Positions 33,914 to 45,222 of a stretch of 64,000 nucleotides of DNA are shown here, piece after piece. Source of the stretch: Diplosphaera chodatii (Eukaryota > Chlorophyta > Trebouxiophyceae > Prasiolales > Stichococcaceae); the NCBI GenBank assembly GCA_032358165.1, contig JAALGY010000020.1:1240001-1304000 (forward strand), written 5' to 3'. Positions within the stretch are counted from its first letter, which is position 1. Each line of letters opens with the position of its first letter. The notes under the pieces were generated by a model. It was not told where the DNA came from, did not search any database, and worked only from the letters and a program-made list of their open reading frames with translations. The translations under genes were made by a program, and so were the position numbers.

Positions 33914-36900
33914 TCAGCACTGCTTTTCAGTATTGTCTGATGGAATGTACACCCACATAGAAACCACGAACGTTGCAGAGACCAGAGCGACACTTCCCCA
34001 TAATACCTCACCGCTGGCAGCGGGGGCTACAGCAGCCATCGCTAATGTGCACATGCTCCCGGCAGCAGCTGCACTGCGATACAGGCCCATGCTGGCAAAT
34101 GTCCTGCCCCCGCACCCTTCTGTATGGACCTGCGCGCAGAGATGCACATATTTTGCAAGTCTTGAACATCGTGAGCTATCTCAGAGGTATCAACTGCATG
34201 TCAGTGCATTCGGTCATTGACCATGTTGCACCTGCATCAACATGAGCCCCAACAGCGCTGGTGGCACAGCCAGCATGGTGTTGAGGTCTGGCAGCCTCAG
34301 CGTGTATGCTGACAGTGGCAGCAGCATCTGCGCCACACAGCTTGGCACCGCCATGAGCAGGGTACAAAGGATCATGACCCACAGGAGCCCGAATCGGTGC
34401 AGGTGCTGTGGCGATGTTCCCTGCGTAAACATGTACACACGCTTCTGCTGGTGTCCTCTGGTATTGTTGCACGGTCTGAAGGATGGAAGCATCTGGACAG
34501 TGAAAGCAGGAGGGCAATGACCATGCCAGTGCAGGAATCACCTTGTTGCCAAGAGCAGATGTGCAGCCAGCAAGCGCAAGCGCCATGGCACAGGCAGGGT
34601 GCAGGACTGCTGCGAGCACCGCCAACAGCAAGGCCCACCTTACACTGCACACGGAGTGCAGTCATCTGAAACAGTCAGTGTCGGTCGTCTGCATAGCATC
34701 CAAAGCAGCATGCAAGCAGGCGTCTCACCTGCGGACCACCTGCTTTGGGTCCCGTGGGCTTGGCAGCCGCCTGCTGCTATGCTGCTTGCGGGTGACTGTG
34801 CTGCACAGCTGAGTGCAAGCTGCTGCGGCAGCTGCTGTCAATGGCGCACACAACAGCAAAAAATCAACAAGGCCGCCTGCAGTGGCCGCCAGCAACAAGC
34901 TCTGTCCTGCTGGCATGCTGATCGCGGTGTGCTGCGCTGTGGTGGCATGCACTAGAGCCTGCATGGCTGCAAATGCTGGCGCCACTGCGAATGCAGACCA
35001 CTGAGGTGCCTGTCTGTGTTGTCCACCATGCAGTGCCAACAGCACCAGAGCTACTCCACCGCACAGTGGCAGCAGCAGGTAGGCATGAAGATGCAGCACG
35101 TGCACCATAGCCGCTGGACCGTCCCAATGCAGCCTGCGTTACATATGCTCGATGTCAGCAATAGTCAGCAGGCGACTATCAGACGCCTCATGTCAAACTG
35201 CAGACACAGGTGCTGACCTGAGGGTTAGCCCACAGCGCGGGTCACTGAGCAAGCTGATGCGGTCTGCTGCGTCCAAGGAGGAGTGCCACAGCGGCAGGCC
35301 AGGTTCTGCAGCCCAGTAGGTCGGTGCAGATCTGTGACTTGATATCTGGCGTTCGACCTGGAACTGTGGTGCCCAGCAGTCTGTGTGTGCGCTGCTGGGC
35401 GCTGTCAGGGTAGGTGCTGGCTGCGCTGACAGCCTGAACGCAGTGGCCGTAAGCCACCATGGCATGGACCGCCGGCTGATTGTCGCCAACAGGTCATGTT
35501 GCGCTGGCAACTTCTGGCCAGCATTGAGCATGGCTGCCCAATGCCACTGGGCCTCAGGTGCTCGTGCCAGTACCTGCGTTTACACCGCGTCATATCAATG
35601 ACAGCAGGATTCATGGCGCTTGCATGCAGGACACAGCCAAGCACAATGATTTAGCATCCACAATGGGGACTGGCCACCTGACCGATGATGCCTGCAGCTC
35701 TATTGGAGGCAGTGTCGAGCCATAGCATGAGATGGCTGGCTGATGGAACTGCCACCACCGACAGCACCCAGGCAGCTTGAGACATGTAGTTTCGCCGCCC
35801 TTCAACCACCTCCTGCCACAGCCTGAACAATGGCAACCATGTGTTGGGAGAGCTTCTCAAAACGAGGAGTCTGTACATGGTTGTAGCTGAGACACAACCA
35901 AACTTGCTTAACCATACTAACCTTCGGTCCTGCACCTCGAGTTTGAGCGCAGCGTTCATTGGTGGCAGCACTTGCGCCTGCTGTGTCACTTCCAGCAAGC
36001 TGTTATCTGAGTGCTGCAGAAACACCCGGAATCCAGTGCAGGGCTGCAGGCCTGCCACGAGCACCGCCAGCTGTCCCCGCTCCGCCGAAGACGCATCCCA
36101 CCGCCACCAGCTGCTGCACCATCAGCAAACAGAGGAGGCAATCACCCGCCAGGTCAGGCCAGCGCCACAATGCCGTGCACCTCTGTGGAGAATGCACCAC
36201 TTGCCTGATGTTCAATTGCACGCCTGGCTCTGGAAGGCTGACCAGCGACCCCTGTATGACTGTTGCCTGATCTGCTGCGCGGTGAGGCATTGCCTGCTGG
36301 CAGCTGTCATCCAAGCTGCCTGCTCCTGAGCTGCCTGTAGCTGCAGCCCTGTCCTTTGTGCTGCTGCTGCCGCCTTCAGTGACTGGCTGCTGGGTGCCGC
36401 CTGGGGACCAGGCAGGCTCAAGGCCAAGGTGCTCGTGCACCAACTGCTGCACTGCCTGTTGGCGGTGATCCATTACAATGCCAGGCAGCTTCAGCAGAAG
36501 CGCTGCCAGCCTGACGACCAGCTGATTACACCACGCGATGGCCTGCGGACGATATTGACTCTGTCACTGTTTCCCGGCAGTTGTGCATGCTTATTGTGGT
36601 AGGTGACAACGGTATTGCTTGTAAGCATCTGGCATGTGATCGCAGGGCAATACAGCAGGTGAGCTTGCAGCCAGAGCTGGACACCTGATGGTCTGCGGTC
36701 GCCCAGATGCCAGGCATCTGGTCAGTGCTTCCCTCAAAGGCCCACCCATCTAGCACCAGCTGTTGCAGTGACGTCAGCTCCCTTGGCACCTGCAGTCCAT
36801 TCCCGCAGCCAGTCGAAAAGGCACATGCATGTGCAGACTTCATACCAGTGCAGCAGCTGGAGGCCTGTGTTGCACCTGCACATCTGCTGTACCGCCCGCA

Positions 36901-38005
36901 ATGGAGACCATCGGCACTGACGGGCCTGCCCTGCCATTGAGGCGGCGGTAGAAGCGTGCCAGAGCTGGCTGGAAGTGTGCAGGCGATCGCTGGTGCGGCG
37001 ACGCCAGAGTCACCAGTGCCAGTACTGCTGATACCCCTGCATACACTCGTGATGGCGCTTAACATGTGTTGATCGTACAAAGCCACTTCCTGCTTGGTGG
37101 CCGCTGTGATTGTTGCGAAGCACACCATCTTTGCTGCCAGCCGCCAGATGCGCCACCGCTGCGCGTGCCACAACTCCGCCCATCGAGTGCCCAACAACAA
37201 TGATGCGCTGGGAAGTGCCGCCCGTTGCATGTTCAGCATGCTGGACCCACAGCCAGCGCAGGCAGTCCACTGCAAATGCCGTCTGCTGCTCCTGCACAGG
37301 GCACAGGCACGGGCATACATGTTGATGGTGCCATGGCGGTGCGCCTGCAAGCCGCATGCTGGACTTTGTGTTGCAAACGCCTCGAAGCGCCATTGACAAA
37401 TGCCAGCTAACCAGCAGGGCGCCATCGAGGGCTGAGCGCTCCTCCTGGAAGTCCGCAGCATACCACTGCAGGGCCCAATCCTGGGGCCCACGCAGCGCCT
37501 GCCTTGCCGACTCAGACGCCAGCGACCGCACCTGGATCAATGTTGGCATGTGACACATTCCACTCTGATGCTGCAACACTGCTTGCGGAACACCCTACTG
37601 AGTGTGTCTATCCTGTCTACCTGTTTCAGGTTGCCGCCGTTCCCCGGCAGAAACAGCACCGGGACCATTGTGCTGTTTTCTGCTGCGAGCATGACATACG
37701 AATTGTGGTATGTTCCAAAAACTTGAGGTCACTGCTGATCAGCATACAACACATTTATCCGCAATCGCAAAGCTGATCTGCTACGTGCCGTGTGGAGCAA
37801 CAGTTGCTTCTGTGTCTCGGTAAAGGAATAGCCCATAGCGGCGGGAGAGCTTGCTGTCGACATTCACACGCTCGTAGGACGGATGCATGTACGTCATTTC
37901 GCATTGGTATGGTGCATGCGAGCGGCGGTGCAACACAACTGCCGTGTGCAGAAGTGCACCAAGCGTCAAGAAGGCTGTCGCAGTGCGGCATGCTTGCAAG
38001 GGCAT
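33914..38005 (-). CDS. GPI inositol-deacylase (PGAP1/BST1-like)
   Basis: ER membrane lipase that removes the acyl chain from inositol of GPI-anchored proteins, allowing export. The start ATG at 38003-38005 opens a signal-anchor-like segment (TAFLTLGALLHTAVVL), then the diagnostic CEMTYMHPSYERV and YGLFLYRDTE. The next exons give VPVLFLPGNGGNLKQ, VRSLASESARQA, WYAADFQEERSALDG, CLRWLWVQHAE and the lipase nucleophile motif IIVVGHSMGGVVARAAV. Then come LVTLASPHQRSP, VPMVSIAGGTADVQV, a LTSLQQLVLDGWAFEG block and WCNQLVVRLAALLLKLPG. A lumenal region and several C-terminal hydrophobic helices follow (LLLPLCGGVALVLLAL, TLLMAVPSCVAQMLLPL, GSVALVSATFVVSMWVYI). The stop is at 33914-33916. Exon edges in the middle third are poorly resolved. 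Family identity is strong from the N-terminal half. Confidence 0.82.
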
Positions 38006-38559
38006 TCAGTAGCCGTACACGCTTGCTATGCTATCGATGCTGCAAGCTAACGTGCTTTGTTTCCTCCGTTATGCGTTCCGGAAGTATTGTTCGATCAATC
38101 AGCCTAAGCGTTGCCTGTAGCTTGCCGACGACAGTAGTTGCAATAATAGAACACAAGGTAGCGACTGTATACAGACCCGAGAATCAGCACGCAGCCTGCG
38201 CAGCTTTTGCGACGTCTAATGCGTTGCTCGTTGCTTGCATGCACCGATCTGACGTCAGCATCACGATGAAGTGCTGTAAGACATCTGTCTGTTGTCACAG
38301 TCATCTTTGCAAACCGTCAAGATGCGACAAGACTTCTAACAGCATCGAACAGTGCACCAGTCGCCCACGCTGTTTGCCTGCAAGTGCATGCCAAGTTGTG
38401 CTGGATCACTTCGAAGCCTGCAGCAGACCAAACCTAGGCATCAGGGCTAAGGTTGCACATAAGAACAATCTTGACCTTATGGTTTAGTGGTGCTTGGCAG
38501 CAGGTCTTTGAAGGTGAAGCAGTGTGTCCATACAAGTGGGGCGCTGCAGTGAACTGACT
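38006..38559. promoter_or_regulatory. Divergent intergenic region (PGAP1-like / aldehyde dehydrogenase)
   Basis: 554 bases between outward-facing starts. A + frame is open through much of it (37792-38487), but its composition is unlike the neighbouring coding sequence: it is AT-richer, with no motif and no splice continuity. No TATA box was obvious. Confidence 0.35.
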
Positions 38560-40305
38560 ATGGCGCGTCTCATGGGATCCGTCTTGAGTCCGGTGCTGGG
38601 CGGCGTCAGCTCGCTTCTGGCACCGCTACGTCCGACTCCGGGGCCGCCTGCACTGCCTATCGCAGACGCCGTGAAGCCAATACCGCCAACATCAGGCGCT
38701 GAGCTTGAGGAGGCTCTGCAGCAGCTGGATGCCAAGAAGCAGGCCTGGGTGGATCTGCAAGACACCGAGAAAGCAAAGCTGCTGCGCCGCTGCATCGCAT
38801 GTACGGTGGCGGTGTCCCGGGAGGCGGCAGAGGTGGCTACAAAAGTGAAAGGCTCCTGGGGCAGTGGCATTGCGGAGGAGCACATCGCATGGGTGCCCAT
38901 CGTGTCGGGGATGCGTGAATATGCTGAGGCACTGGAGGGCAAGGCGCACCCGATCGGCATGCGCCAGCTGCCGAGCGGGCAGCACATCATCGACATCTTC
39001 CCCAGTGGGCTGGAAGCGCTGCTCTTTGGTGGCTGGAAGGGCGAGGTGTGGGTACAGCCCGGCAAGGAGCCCACCCTGGGCACGCAGCGCTTCCATGCTG
39101 AGGCGATGGGCAAGGTCGCGCTGGTGCTGGGCGCCGGCAACCAGACGGCCGTGGCCGCACTGGACATCCTGCACAAGCTGATCGCCGAAAACGCTGTTGT
39201 CATCTGCAAGATGAACCCGGTCAACGAGTATGTCGGCCCCTACCTCATGCGTGCCTTCAAGCCTCTGGTGGAGGAGGGCTATGTGAAGTTTGCGTATGGT
39301 GGTGGGAAAGAGGGCGCCTTCCTCAGCAATCACCCACTGGTGGGCAGCATCCTGCTGACTGGCTCTGCTCAGACGTACGACGCAATCGTCTGGGGCGCAG
39401 ACAAGTCCAAGACGAAGCGGGCTGTGACAAAGCCGGTGGATGGTGAGCTGGGATGTGTGACGCCCTACATCATCTGCCCCGGCGGCAACTGGAGTGATGC
39501 TGACATCGACTTCCAAGCCGGGCAGGTGGTAACGGGGCTGGCGCACAATGCCGGACACAACTGCACCAAGGCCGAGGTGGTGGTCACCGCCGCTGAGTGG
39601 CCGCTGCGGGACAAGTTTCTGGACGCCATCAGGCGGCAGCTTGGCAACGTCCCTGCTAGGAACCCGTGGTACCCCGGGAGCACTGAGCGAGCACAGGCGT
39701 TTTGCAAGGCATTCCCCGACGCAGAGGAGATTGCCGATCGGGATGGCGCCATGCCGTGGCGCTTCAAGGCTGGCCTGACCCCCGATCAGGCGCGTCTGGA
39801 CACAGAGAACTGGTGCGGAGTGCTGCAGGAGGTGGCTCTGCCGGGGGCCGCCCTGGCAGACCCGGACGCCTTCCTGCCGGCTGCCGTGCAGTTTGCCAAC
39901 GACCGCTGCTGGGGCAACCTCTCCTGCAGTCTCTTCGTTTCACCCCAGGTGCAGGCGCAGCATCAGCAGGCATTTGAGCAGGCTGTGGCCGGGCTGCGCT
40001 ACGGCACAGTGTGCGTGAATGTGACCAACATCATGGGATTCTGCATCGCGCGGTTGCCGTGGGGCGCCTTCCCTGGCAACACCCCAGAGAACATCCAGAG
40101 CGGCAACTGCGCAGTGCACAACACGTGCCTGGTGGACTTCCCACAGAAGGGCGTGCTGTACGCTCCCTGGCGCATCCGCCCGACGCCCTTCTGGTCGCCC
40201 TTTGCCCAGAATGCCGAGGCGCTGGTGCCCCGGGCCATGGCCTTCATGGCATCTCCGTCACTGGTGGCCATGACCCCACTGACTGTTTCGGCCCTGCTGT
40301 GCTGA
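38560..40305 (+). CDS. Intronless aldehyde dehydrogenase superfamily protein (581 aa)
   Basis: Predicted NAD(P)-dependent aldehyde oxidation; substrate unknown. A single uninterrupted reading frame runs from ATG 38560 to TGA 40303-40305. Features of the ALDH fold: the cofactor-binding segment VALVLGAGNQTAVAALDILHK, VVICKMNPVNEYVGP, GSILLTGSAQTYDAI, the general-base region DGELGCVTP (Glu296) and the catalytic cysteine loop HNAGHNCTKAEV (Cys335), then a C-terminal NIMGFCIARLPWGAFPGN. The usual PWNFP and ELGGKSP motifs are altered, placing it in a divergent, longer group that I recall mainly from bacteria. It is the only gene here longer than 1 kb without introns. It also has strongly GC-ending codons. 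Both suggest a retrocopy or horizontal acquisition; this is inference. Confidence 0.88.
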   Translation: MARLMGSVLSPVLGGVSSLLAPLRPTPGPPALPIADAVKPIPPTSGAELEEALQQLDAKKQAWVDLQDTEKAKLLRRCIACTVAVSREAAEVATKVKGSWGSGIAEEHIAWVPIVSGMREYAEALEGKAHPIGMRQLPSGQHIIDIFPSGLEALLFGGWKGEVWVQPGKEPTLGTQRFHAEAMGKVALVLGAGNQTAVAALDILHKLIAENAVVICKMNPVNEYVGPYLMRAFKPLVEEGYVKFAYGGGKEGAFLSNHPLVGSILLTGSAQTYDAIVWGADKSKTKRAVTKPVDGELGCVTPYIICPGGNWSDADIDFQAGQVVTGLAHNAGHNCTKAEVVVTAAEWPLRDKFLDAIRRQLGNVPARNPWYPGSTERAQAFCKAFPDAEEIADRDGAMPWRFKAGLTPDQARLDTENWCGVLQEVALPGAALADPDAFLPAAVQFANDRCWGNLSCSLFVSPQVQAQHQQAFEQAVAGLRYGTVCVNVTNIMGFCIARLPWGAFPGNTPENIQSGNCAVHNTCLVDFPQKGVLYAPWRIRPTPFWSPFAQNAEALVPRAMAFMASPSLVAMTPLTVSALLC

Positions 40306-41009
40306 GCGGCTGGGTACCGAACGCAATGCAATGACCTGACATATGCAAGTTCCTGGGACGGCAATCCGTACCAGCAGCCGATGCCGACAGGGGTTTCAAT
40401 TTTGACACTGAAGTCGATCACTGCGTCAGGTTTGGGTGGCATGCAGGCCGCTGACTTCTGTTCTGGTATACTTTCGACTGCCGACTCAGCAGCAGCGACC
40501 TACACCATGAGGCCTGTTCTGTTTCGCCTTGTAAGTCCATACGTGTGCTAATCTGCTGCGGTTGTGTTGATGCCTGGTACCAGCTTACATCAGGCACTAC
40601 CTCTGAAGGCTGTGCTGGAGCGCACATCAAACCTTGAACTGTAGCACTGGCCTCATACAAGCTACACTCGAGCCTGAACAAAACAGCTGATTGGCAACCT
40701 GCTAGGTTGCCACTGAAACCTCTTGCCATGCTGTGCATGCGTGCTGCTATTTTAGCCAAAACTTGCCCACCATACATCACTTAGCATGAGCAGATGGTCA
40801 GCAGGCAAACACAACACAATGCTGGCTGTATCCCTGATCCCATGCCACACGTCACAGCAAGCTCACACGGCCAACCCTGTGTCTCAAAATGCAACCATGG
40901 CGCTATGCCACATTGAATCGCCTGATGTACAGCAGCATGCCAGCAGCATGCCGCACGTCCCAAAACTGTTGTCTGCGGCGTCATTGAAGCCAGACGTGGT
41001 CATCTGCTG
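40306..41009. other. Convergent 3' intergenic region
   Basis: 704 bases between the stop of the aldehyde dehydrogenase (+) and the stop of MFS transporter copy 2 (-). It is AT-richer than the flanking exons. Short frames on both strands have no motifs or splice continuity. No repeat or RNA gene was recognised. Confidence 0.4.
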
Positions 41010-44000
41010 TCAGCTGTGCTGCATCGTCAGCTGCGCAGCATCTGCACGGCCAGCCCTGTCTATGTCGCGCGCCTGCAAGTGATACACGATGGTCTCATCA
41101 GACCTGAGATGCAGTCCGGCACCATCTCTGTGCAGATTGACTGCGGCATAGGAGGCGGCATGTGGGCATTGGAAGCACCTGGGCCGCCTCCCGATCGGTG
41201 GCATACGTGAAGTGCAGCCCGCAATAACACAGCACGCACAACGTCCATGGCACGATCGTCATGACCAACAGAGCGTCGCTGAGGGCGGCAGCATTCTCCG
41301 CATCATGACCTGTGCCTGCTGCTGCTGAGCCCTGCAGCCATATGACATTACTCGAGGCAATCATGCTTATGTGCTGACAGCTCTGCGCATGTTGTGGTGC
41401 AATGCCGAAGTCAGTACACACACGGTTGACTGAACCCAACAGCCTGCATGCAGCTGATGACTGTGGCAGCAAGGTGTGCTACCGTGAAGCCAAAGGCGTG
41501 CTGGGCTAGGTAGCCGACGAGAGGCGCGCCGCACGCCGCCAACGCGCCCTCCAGCGACCGGTCGAAGGCATATATCAGCGTCCGCAGGTGCTGCACAGCA
41601 TGCGGGTGCCCGTTCACCCAGGGCACAGCCACATGCAAGGCAGCCCTCAAGAATACATTCCACCGGAGGGCCTCAGCCCACCCGCACATGGAGGACACCC
41701 CGGACGCACCTCTGGCACCACCTCAGCAAAGACGACCACATTGCACACTGGGCCCGGCCAGGATGTCAGCAGCCCCATGGCCAGCAGCACGAGGCCGTAC
41801 ACCCAGGGCATGCCGCCTGTGGCCGCCTGCGGCAGGCCCTGCATCACGTCGAAGACCACCACAGGAGTCAGCCTGGAATGCACTGGCGAGTACACGTGGA
41901 GCAGCACTGCGATTCCCTGGGGCAGTAGACCGGACGGGGTGATCACGAGGCGCACACCCCAGCGGCGCCGCACCCTGAAGATCAGGAGGCAGAAGGGGAT
42001 GCCGCTGGCGACGCTGAGCTGGCACAGCGCCACACGGCCGTGCGCCGGGTAGCGCCGCGCCGCCCAGTCACCCACAGCACCGCCGATGACGCCGCCTGCA
42101 GGGCGCCCAGCAAAGGGGCTGCAGGTAGCTGCACCCGTGCATTGCTTGCATGTGCCCAGCACCACGTGCACGCTGGCATCATGGACACGGGCCTGCAGTC
42201 TGCAGCAAAGCACAGTCTCGAATATGCACGGGTGGCTGTGTCGGGGCAGGGTCGCACCAAAGGCCTGACCGACAAGGAAGGCCACTGTGATGCAGGAGGC
42301 GGCCAGGTCGGACATGCCCAGCAGCTGCAGGTACAACGTCAGAAAGGCGAGCGCATTCCCCGGGATGCACCCTGCAGGTAGCGTCACGGATATTCTAGAG
42401 CTGAGGCCTATTGTCGATATTCTAGAGGTGAGGCCTATTGTCGAGGGATGCTGTGGCGTGAGTGCCCACAAAATGGCACAACTTCTGATGTGGTCCGCAC
42501 CTACGACCCCTTGACTACTGATGATGGCGAAGGATGGCACCGTCACGACCCCCCTGGCATCATGCAACAGGTTGTGCAGGCTGCGGGGGGCACCGGCCGC
42601 TGCGTTGGCTCGCCGTCGACGCTTCAGCACCGTGCGGGGGTCTTGGGCAGAGCTCCAGTACAGCACGCCTGCAGTGCCACCAGCACAGCAGCATCTGGCC
42701 GTGAAGACGGTGACAAGCCTGTGCCTGCCGAAATTGCCGGCGCGCGCTGCTGTGTGAACTGACGAACCAGCTGCGGGGGGCGCACACACCAATGACGAAA
42801 CTGATGATGGCGATCGTGATGAAGGCTGCGCGCCAGCCCTCAAGCCCGAAATGATGCTTTCTTCCTGCGCAACAGTGCAACAATGGCAGCCTGACACATG
42901 TGTCCCCCGCCTTCCGTGTGACACTGTTGTGTCTGATACCCAATGGGATTGATGGGTTCCATCAGTGCAGCACCGCATGCTTCACCCATGTTGGCGCATG
43001 CTCACCCATGTTGGTGGCGTACAATGCTCCAAATGCACCGCCCAGCAACGAGGTCATCTGCAGCAATCCAAAGGCTGTGCCTCTATCGCCCTCAACATGG
43101 AAATCTGCAGAGAAAAGGGTCAACATGGTCTGCTGCATGCGCATTGATGTGTATGCCACGCCAAACCTTCACCAATGCTTAGCAACTCCAGCACCATACA
43201 ATGTGCACCTGCAATGGTGCTCTGCACATTTGGCACGATCAGGGCAAGGCCAATGCCAGTCGTTGCCCAGAGCGAGAGGCTCAGCGCTGACACTGACGAT
43301 GTGGCGCAGAAGCCTGCTGCCATGACTGCCCACAGGATGCAACCGATTGATATCACCCACACCCTGTCGAAGAGGTGCCCTGCACTATGAGCAGGAGGTT
43401 CGTAAACTGCCAATGCCGTGCAATGAAGCAAAGCTATGGCAGCAGAAGCAGCAGCAGGAGTGTTTGTGCCAAACCTGCGAGGCCACCAAAGGGACTGGCC
43501 AGAGCCTGCATCAGGGCACGTGCCAGCGTGAGCTCTCCCAAGGCTGACGGTCCCGCATCGAAGCTGGCGCCCACAAAGCGGTACACCGCCGGCAGCATCT
43601 GCCTGCAGGCGCCTTGAGAGTGTCATGGCGCCCATGAAGCTTGCTGATCAACCATGTGGGTTATGTTGTTGCAGTTCTTCGTGTTGACACGGATACAAAA
43701 AAGCAATGTCGTACTCGTCCGTACGCTCCATGACGACTGCCAGGTTGGACAGCAGCGTGGTGCGCCTGCGTGCTGCTGCCCAGGTGCCATCGCAAACCGC
43801 CAGCTGCTCCGCCTCCTCCTGCAAGGTCGCCGGAGAGCAAGGTCGTGCGTGGTTTCCACTACCGTGCAGAAAAGACTCGACACAGCACAAGATAGAAGGG
43901 GACTCCCAACATTACCTTCTCCAGCAGGCCCGCAGCCTCGATGTCCAGGGACGCTGCAGCAGACAGGCGTCCGGCATCCGGATCACGCTGGGGGTGCACT

Positions 44001-44074
44001 TCGGGCGTGACGGTGTCATGGGCGGAGGCAGCCGGATGGGCTGCGTCCTCACTGTGCGCATCCTGGTACCTCAT
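41010..44074 (-). CDS. Major facilitator superfamily transporter (copy 2, paralogue of 24776-27890)
   Basis: Polytopic transporter; substrate unknown. The start ATG at 44072-44074 gives a hydrophilic Asp/His/Pro-rich N-terminus. The second exon has LLSNLAVVMERTDEYDIAFL, then QMLPAVYRFVGASFDAGPS, ARALMQALASPFGGLA, RVWVISIGCILWAVMAAGF, GIGLALIVPNVQSTIA, GTAFGLLQMTSLLGGAFGALYAT, GWRAAFITIAIISFVIGV, ALAFLTLYLQLLGMSDLAA, GGVIGGAVGDWAARRYPAHG, LIYAFDRSLEGALAACGAPLVGYLAQHAFGFT and LCYCGLHFTYATDREAAQ. A short last exon (ARDIDRAGRADAAQLTMQHS) ends at 41010. It is collinear with copy 1 over the whole length. Introns after the YATN(V/M)G block and after the HFGF block are shared, while the IMER/VMER region is cut differently. 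This suggests an old duplication in inverted orientation. Confidence 0.85.
42389..42442. repeat. 27-bp tandem duplication in an intron of MFS copy 2
   Basis: The unit starting GATATTCTAGAGCTGAGG occupies 42389-42415 and 42416-42442 with one mismatch (AGCTG versus AGGTG). It is intronic, and each unit contains the TCTAGA palindrome. Confidence 0.85.
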
Positions 44075-44608
44075 GATCGCATCCTCCTACCGTCATGCAT
44101 GCGCAATGGCTGCGCCATACAGCAGGCGACCGTGCAGTTGCGTTCTGGAACGCTGCACACAAGGGCATTTGCACGCTGATTTGCTGTGCATCAACCTCCA
44201 GTGAAGCTCAGGGTACAACATCAGACAGTGCATTTCGAGACTGTTTGTCACATCCGATATAAATTAGTTTGCCTTGCCAGGCCAAGCGAGGACGCCCATC
44301 CGTCACCAGGCAGGCTACGACAGCGTTATGCCGTGCACGCTCTGCAACGGGTGAAAGTGTATGTGGAAGGGTCTGATGCATGTTGACCTTCCTGTCATCT
44401 GCCATCTTCTGGCGGTACAACTGGTACAATGTGGGCACAAGCGCACGACCAACTTTACAAGCTGGCCCAGCGTCATCTTGTATATGACAACATCGATACA
44501 TATCAGCATTGCTATGCGCGATTGTGCTTGCACGGCTGCACTTTCCTCCCGCCTTGCGCTGCGTATCCGCTGGTGGTGCACCGCCGCAGGTGGGGGGCAG
44601 CATTCGCC
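44075..44608. promoter_or_regulatory. Divergent intergenic region (MFS copy 2 / small membrane protein)
   Basis: 534 bases between outward-facing starts. GATATAAATTAG at about 44257-44268 is TATA-like for the plus-strand gene (about 340 bases before its proposed ATG). Open frames continue through the 3' half, so the plus-strand gene may have extra 5' exons here. Confidence 0.3.
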
Positions 44609-45222
44609 ATGGAGACTGCAGACTTCCACGGCAGACAGCTGATGGGTACATTCAGATCCGGCTACTACAGCAGGCCGTGCACGCAACGCTTCGCATGCGT
44701 CGGGGCCATTGCGATTGCAGCAGGCGTGGTGCCGTTGTTTCTGGTGCTTTGTGCGCTCCACTGCATCTGCTGCCCCAGCTACTTCAGGTACTGAACGCAC
44801 TCGCACGATGTAGCTCAGAGTCTTGTGTTGGGCAGGATAACTTTCTGTGACCTTCTTCTGCAGCTTGACATGCAAAGCAACTGCACAGTGAGCATGCACA
44901 ATACCCAATATATACCCATTACATCGGCATGCGCGCTTGACAAGCAAAGGCACCGTGCAGGGACTTCTACAGAAGCCACCGCACGCCGAAAGCAGGACCC
45001 GTGACACAGACGGCATCACAGATGCCTGCGCTGCAGCAGCAGCAGCAGTACGGGTCTGGCTGGATGCCGCCGCAGCTGCAACCAAATGCAACATACTCGA
45101 TGTCAAACCCGAACTGGCAACCGCAGCCGTCTCCTCCCCCCCGGTGCAGACAGCAGCATAGCGGCGGGCTGGCCCGTGGCTCAGACTGGCGATCCCCACA
45201 AGGTGCCTGGGGGATACGCTGA
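44609..45222 (+). CDS. Small single-span membrane protein with Gln/Pro-rich tail (paralogue-like of 46438-47539)
   Basis: Function unknown. The proposed ATG at 44609 sits in a GCCATGG context and reads METADFHGRQLMGTFRSGYY, followed by a Cys-containing turn and a hydrophobic helix (CVGAIAIAAGVVPLFLVLCA) ending in a Cys cluster (HCICCPSYF). A GT-AG junction joins in phase to a tail with SHRTPKAG, five Gln (CAG repeat near 45034) and YGSGWMPPQLQPNATYSM. The end is uncertain: the exon may read through to TGA at 45220-45222, or splice before the GTGCAG after the Pro run. The layout (short Tyr/Gly ectodomain, Cys, one membrane span, Gln/Pro/Tyr tail) matches the gene at 46438, suggesting a local duplication. 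Confidence 0.42.

Noticed and set aside
36526..37491. 321-codon minus-strand open frame as a separate gene
   Set aside because: It mixes shadow frames with parts of the PGAP1-like gene; the conserved lipase blocks lie in other frames at the same place.
41647..42978. 443-codon minus-strand open frame taken as one exon
   Set aside because: It runs through introns of MFS copy 2, including the 27-bp tandem repeat. The collinear paralogue shows where the coding parts end.
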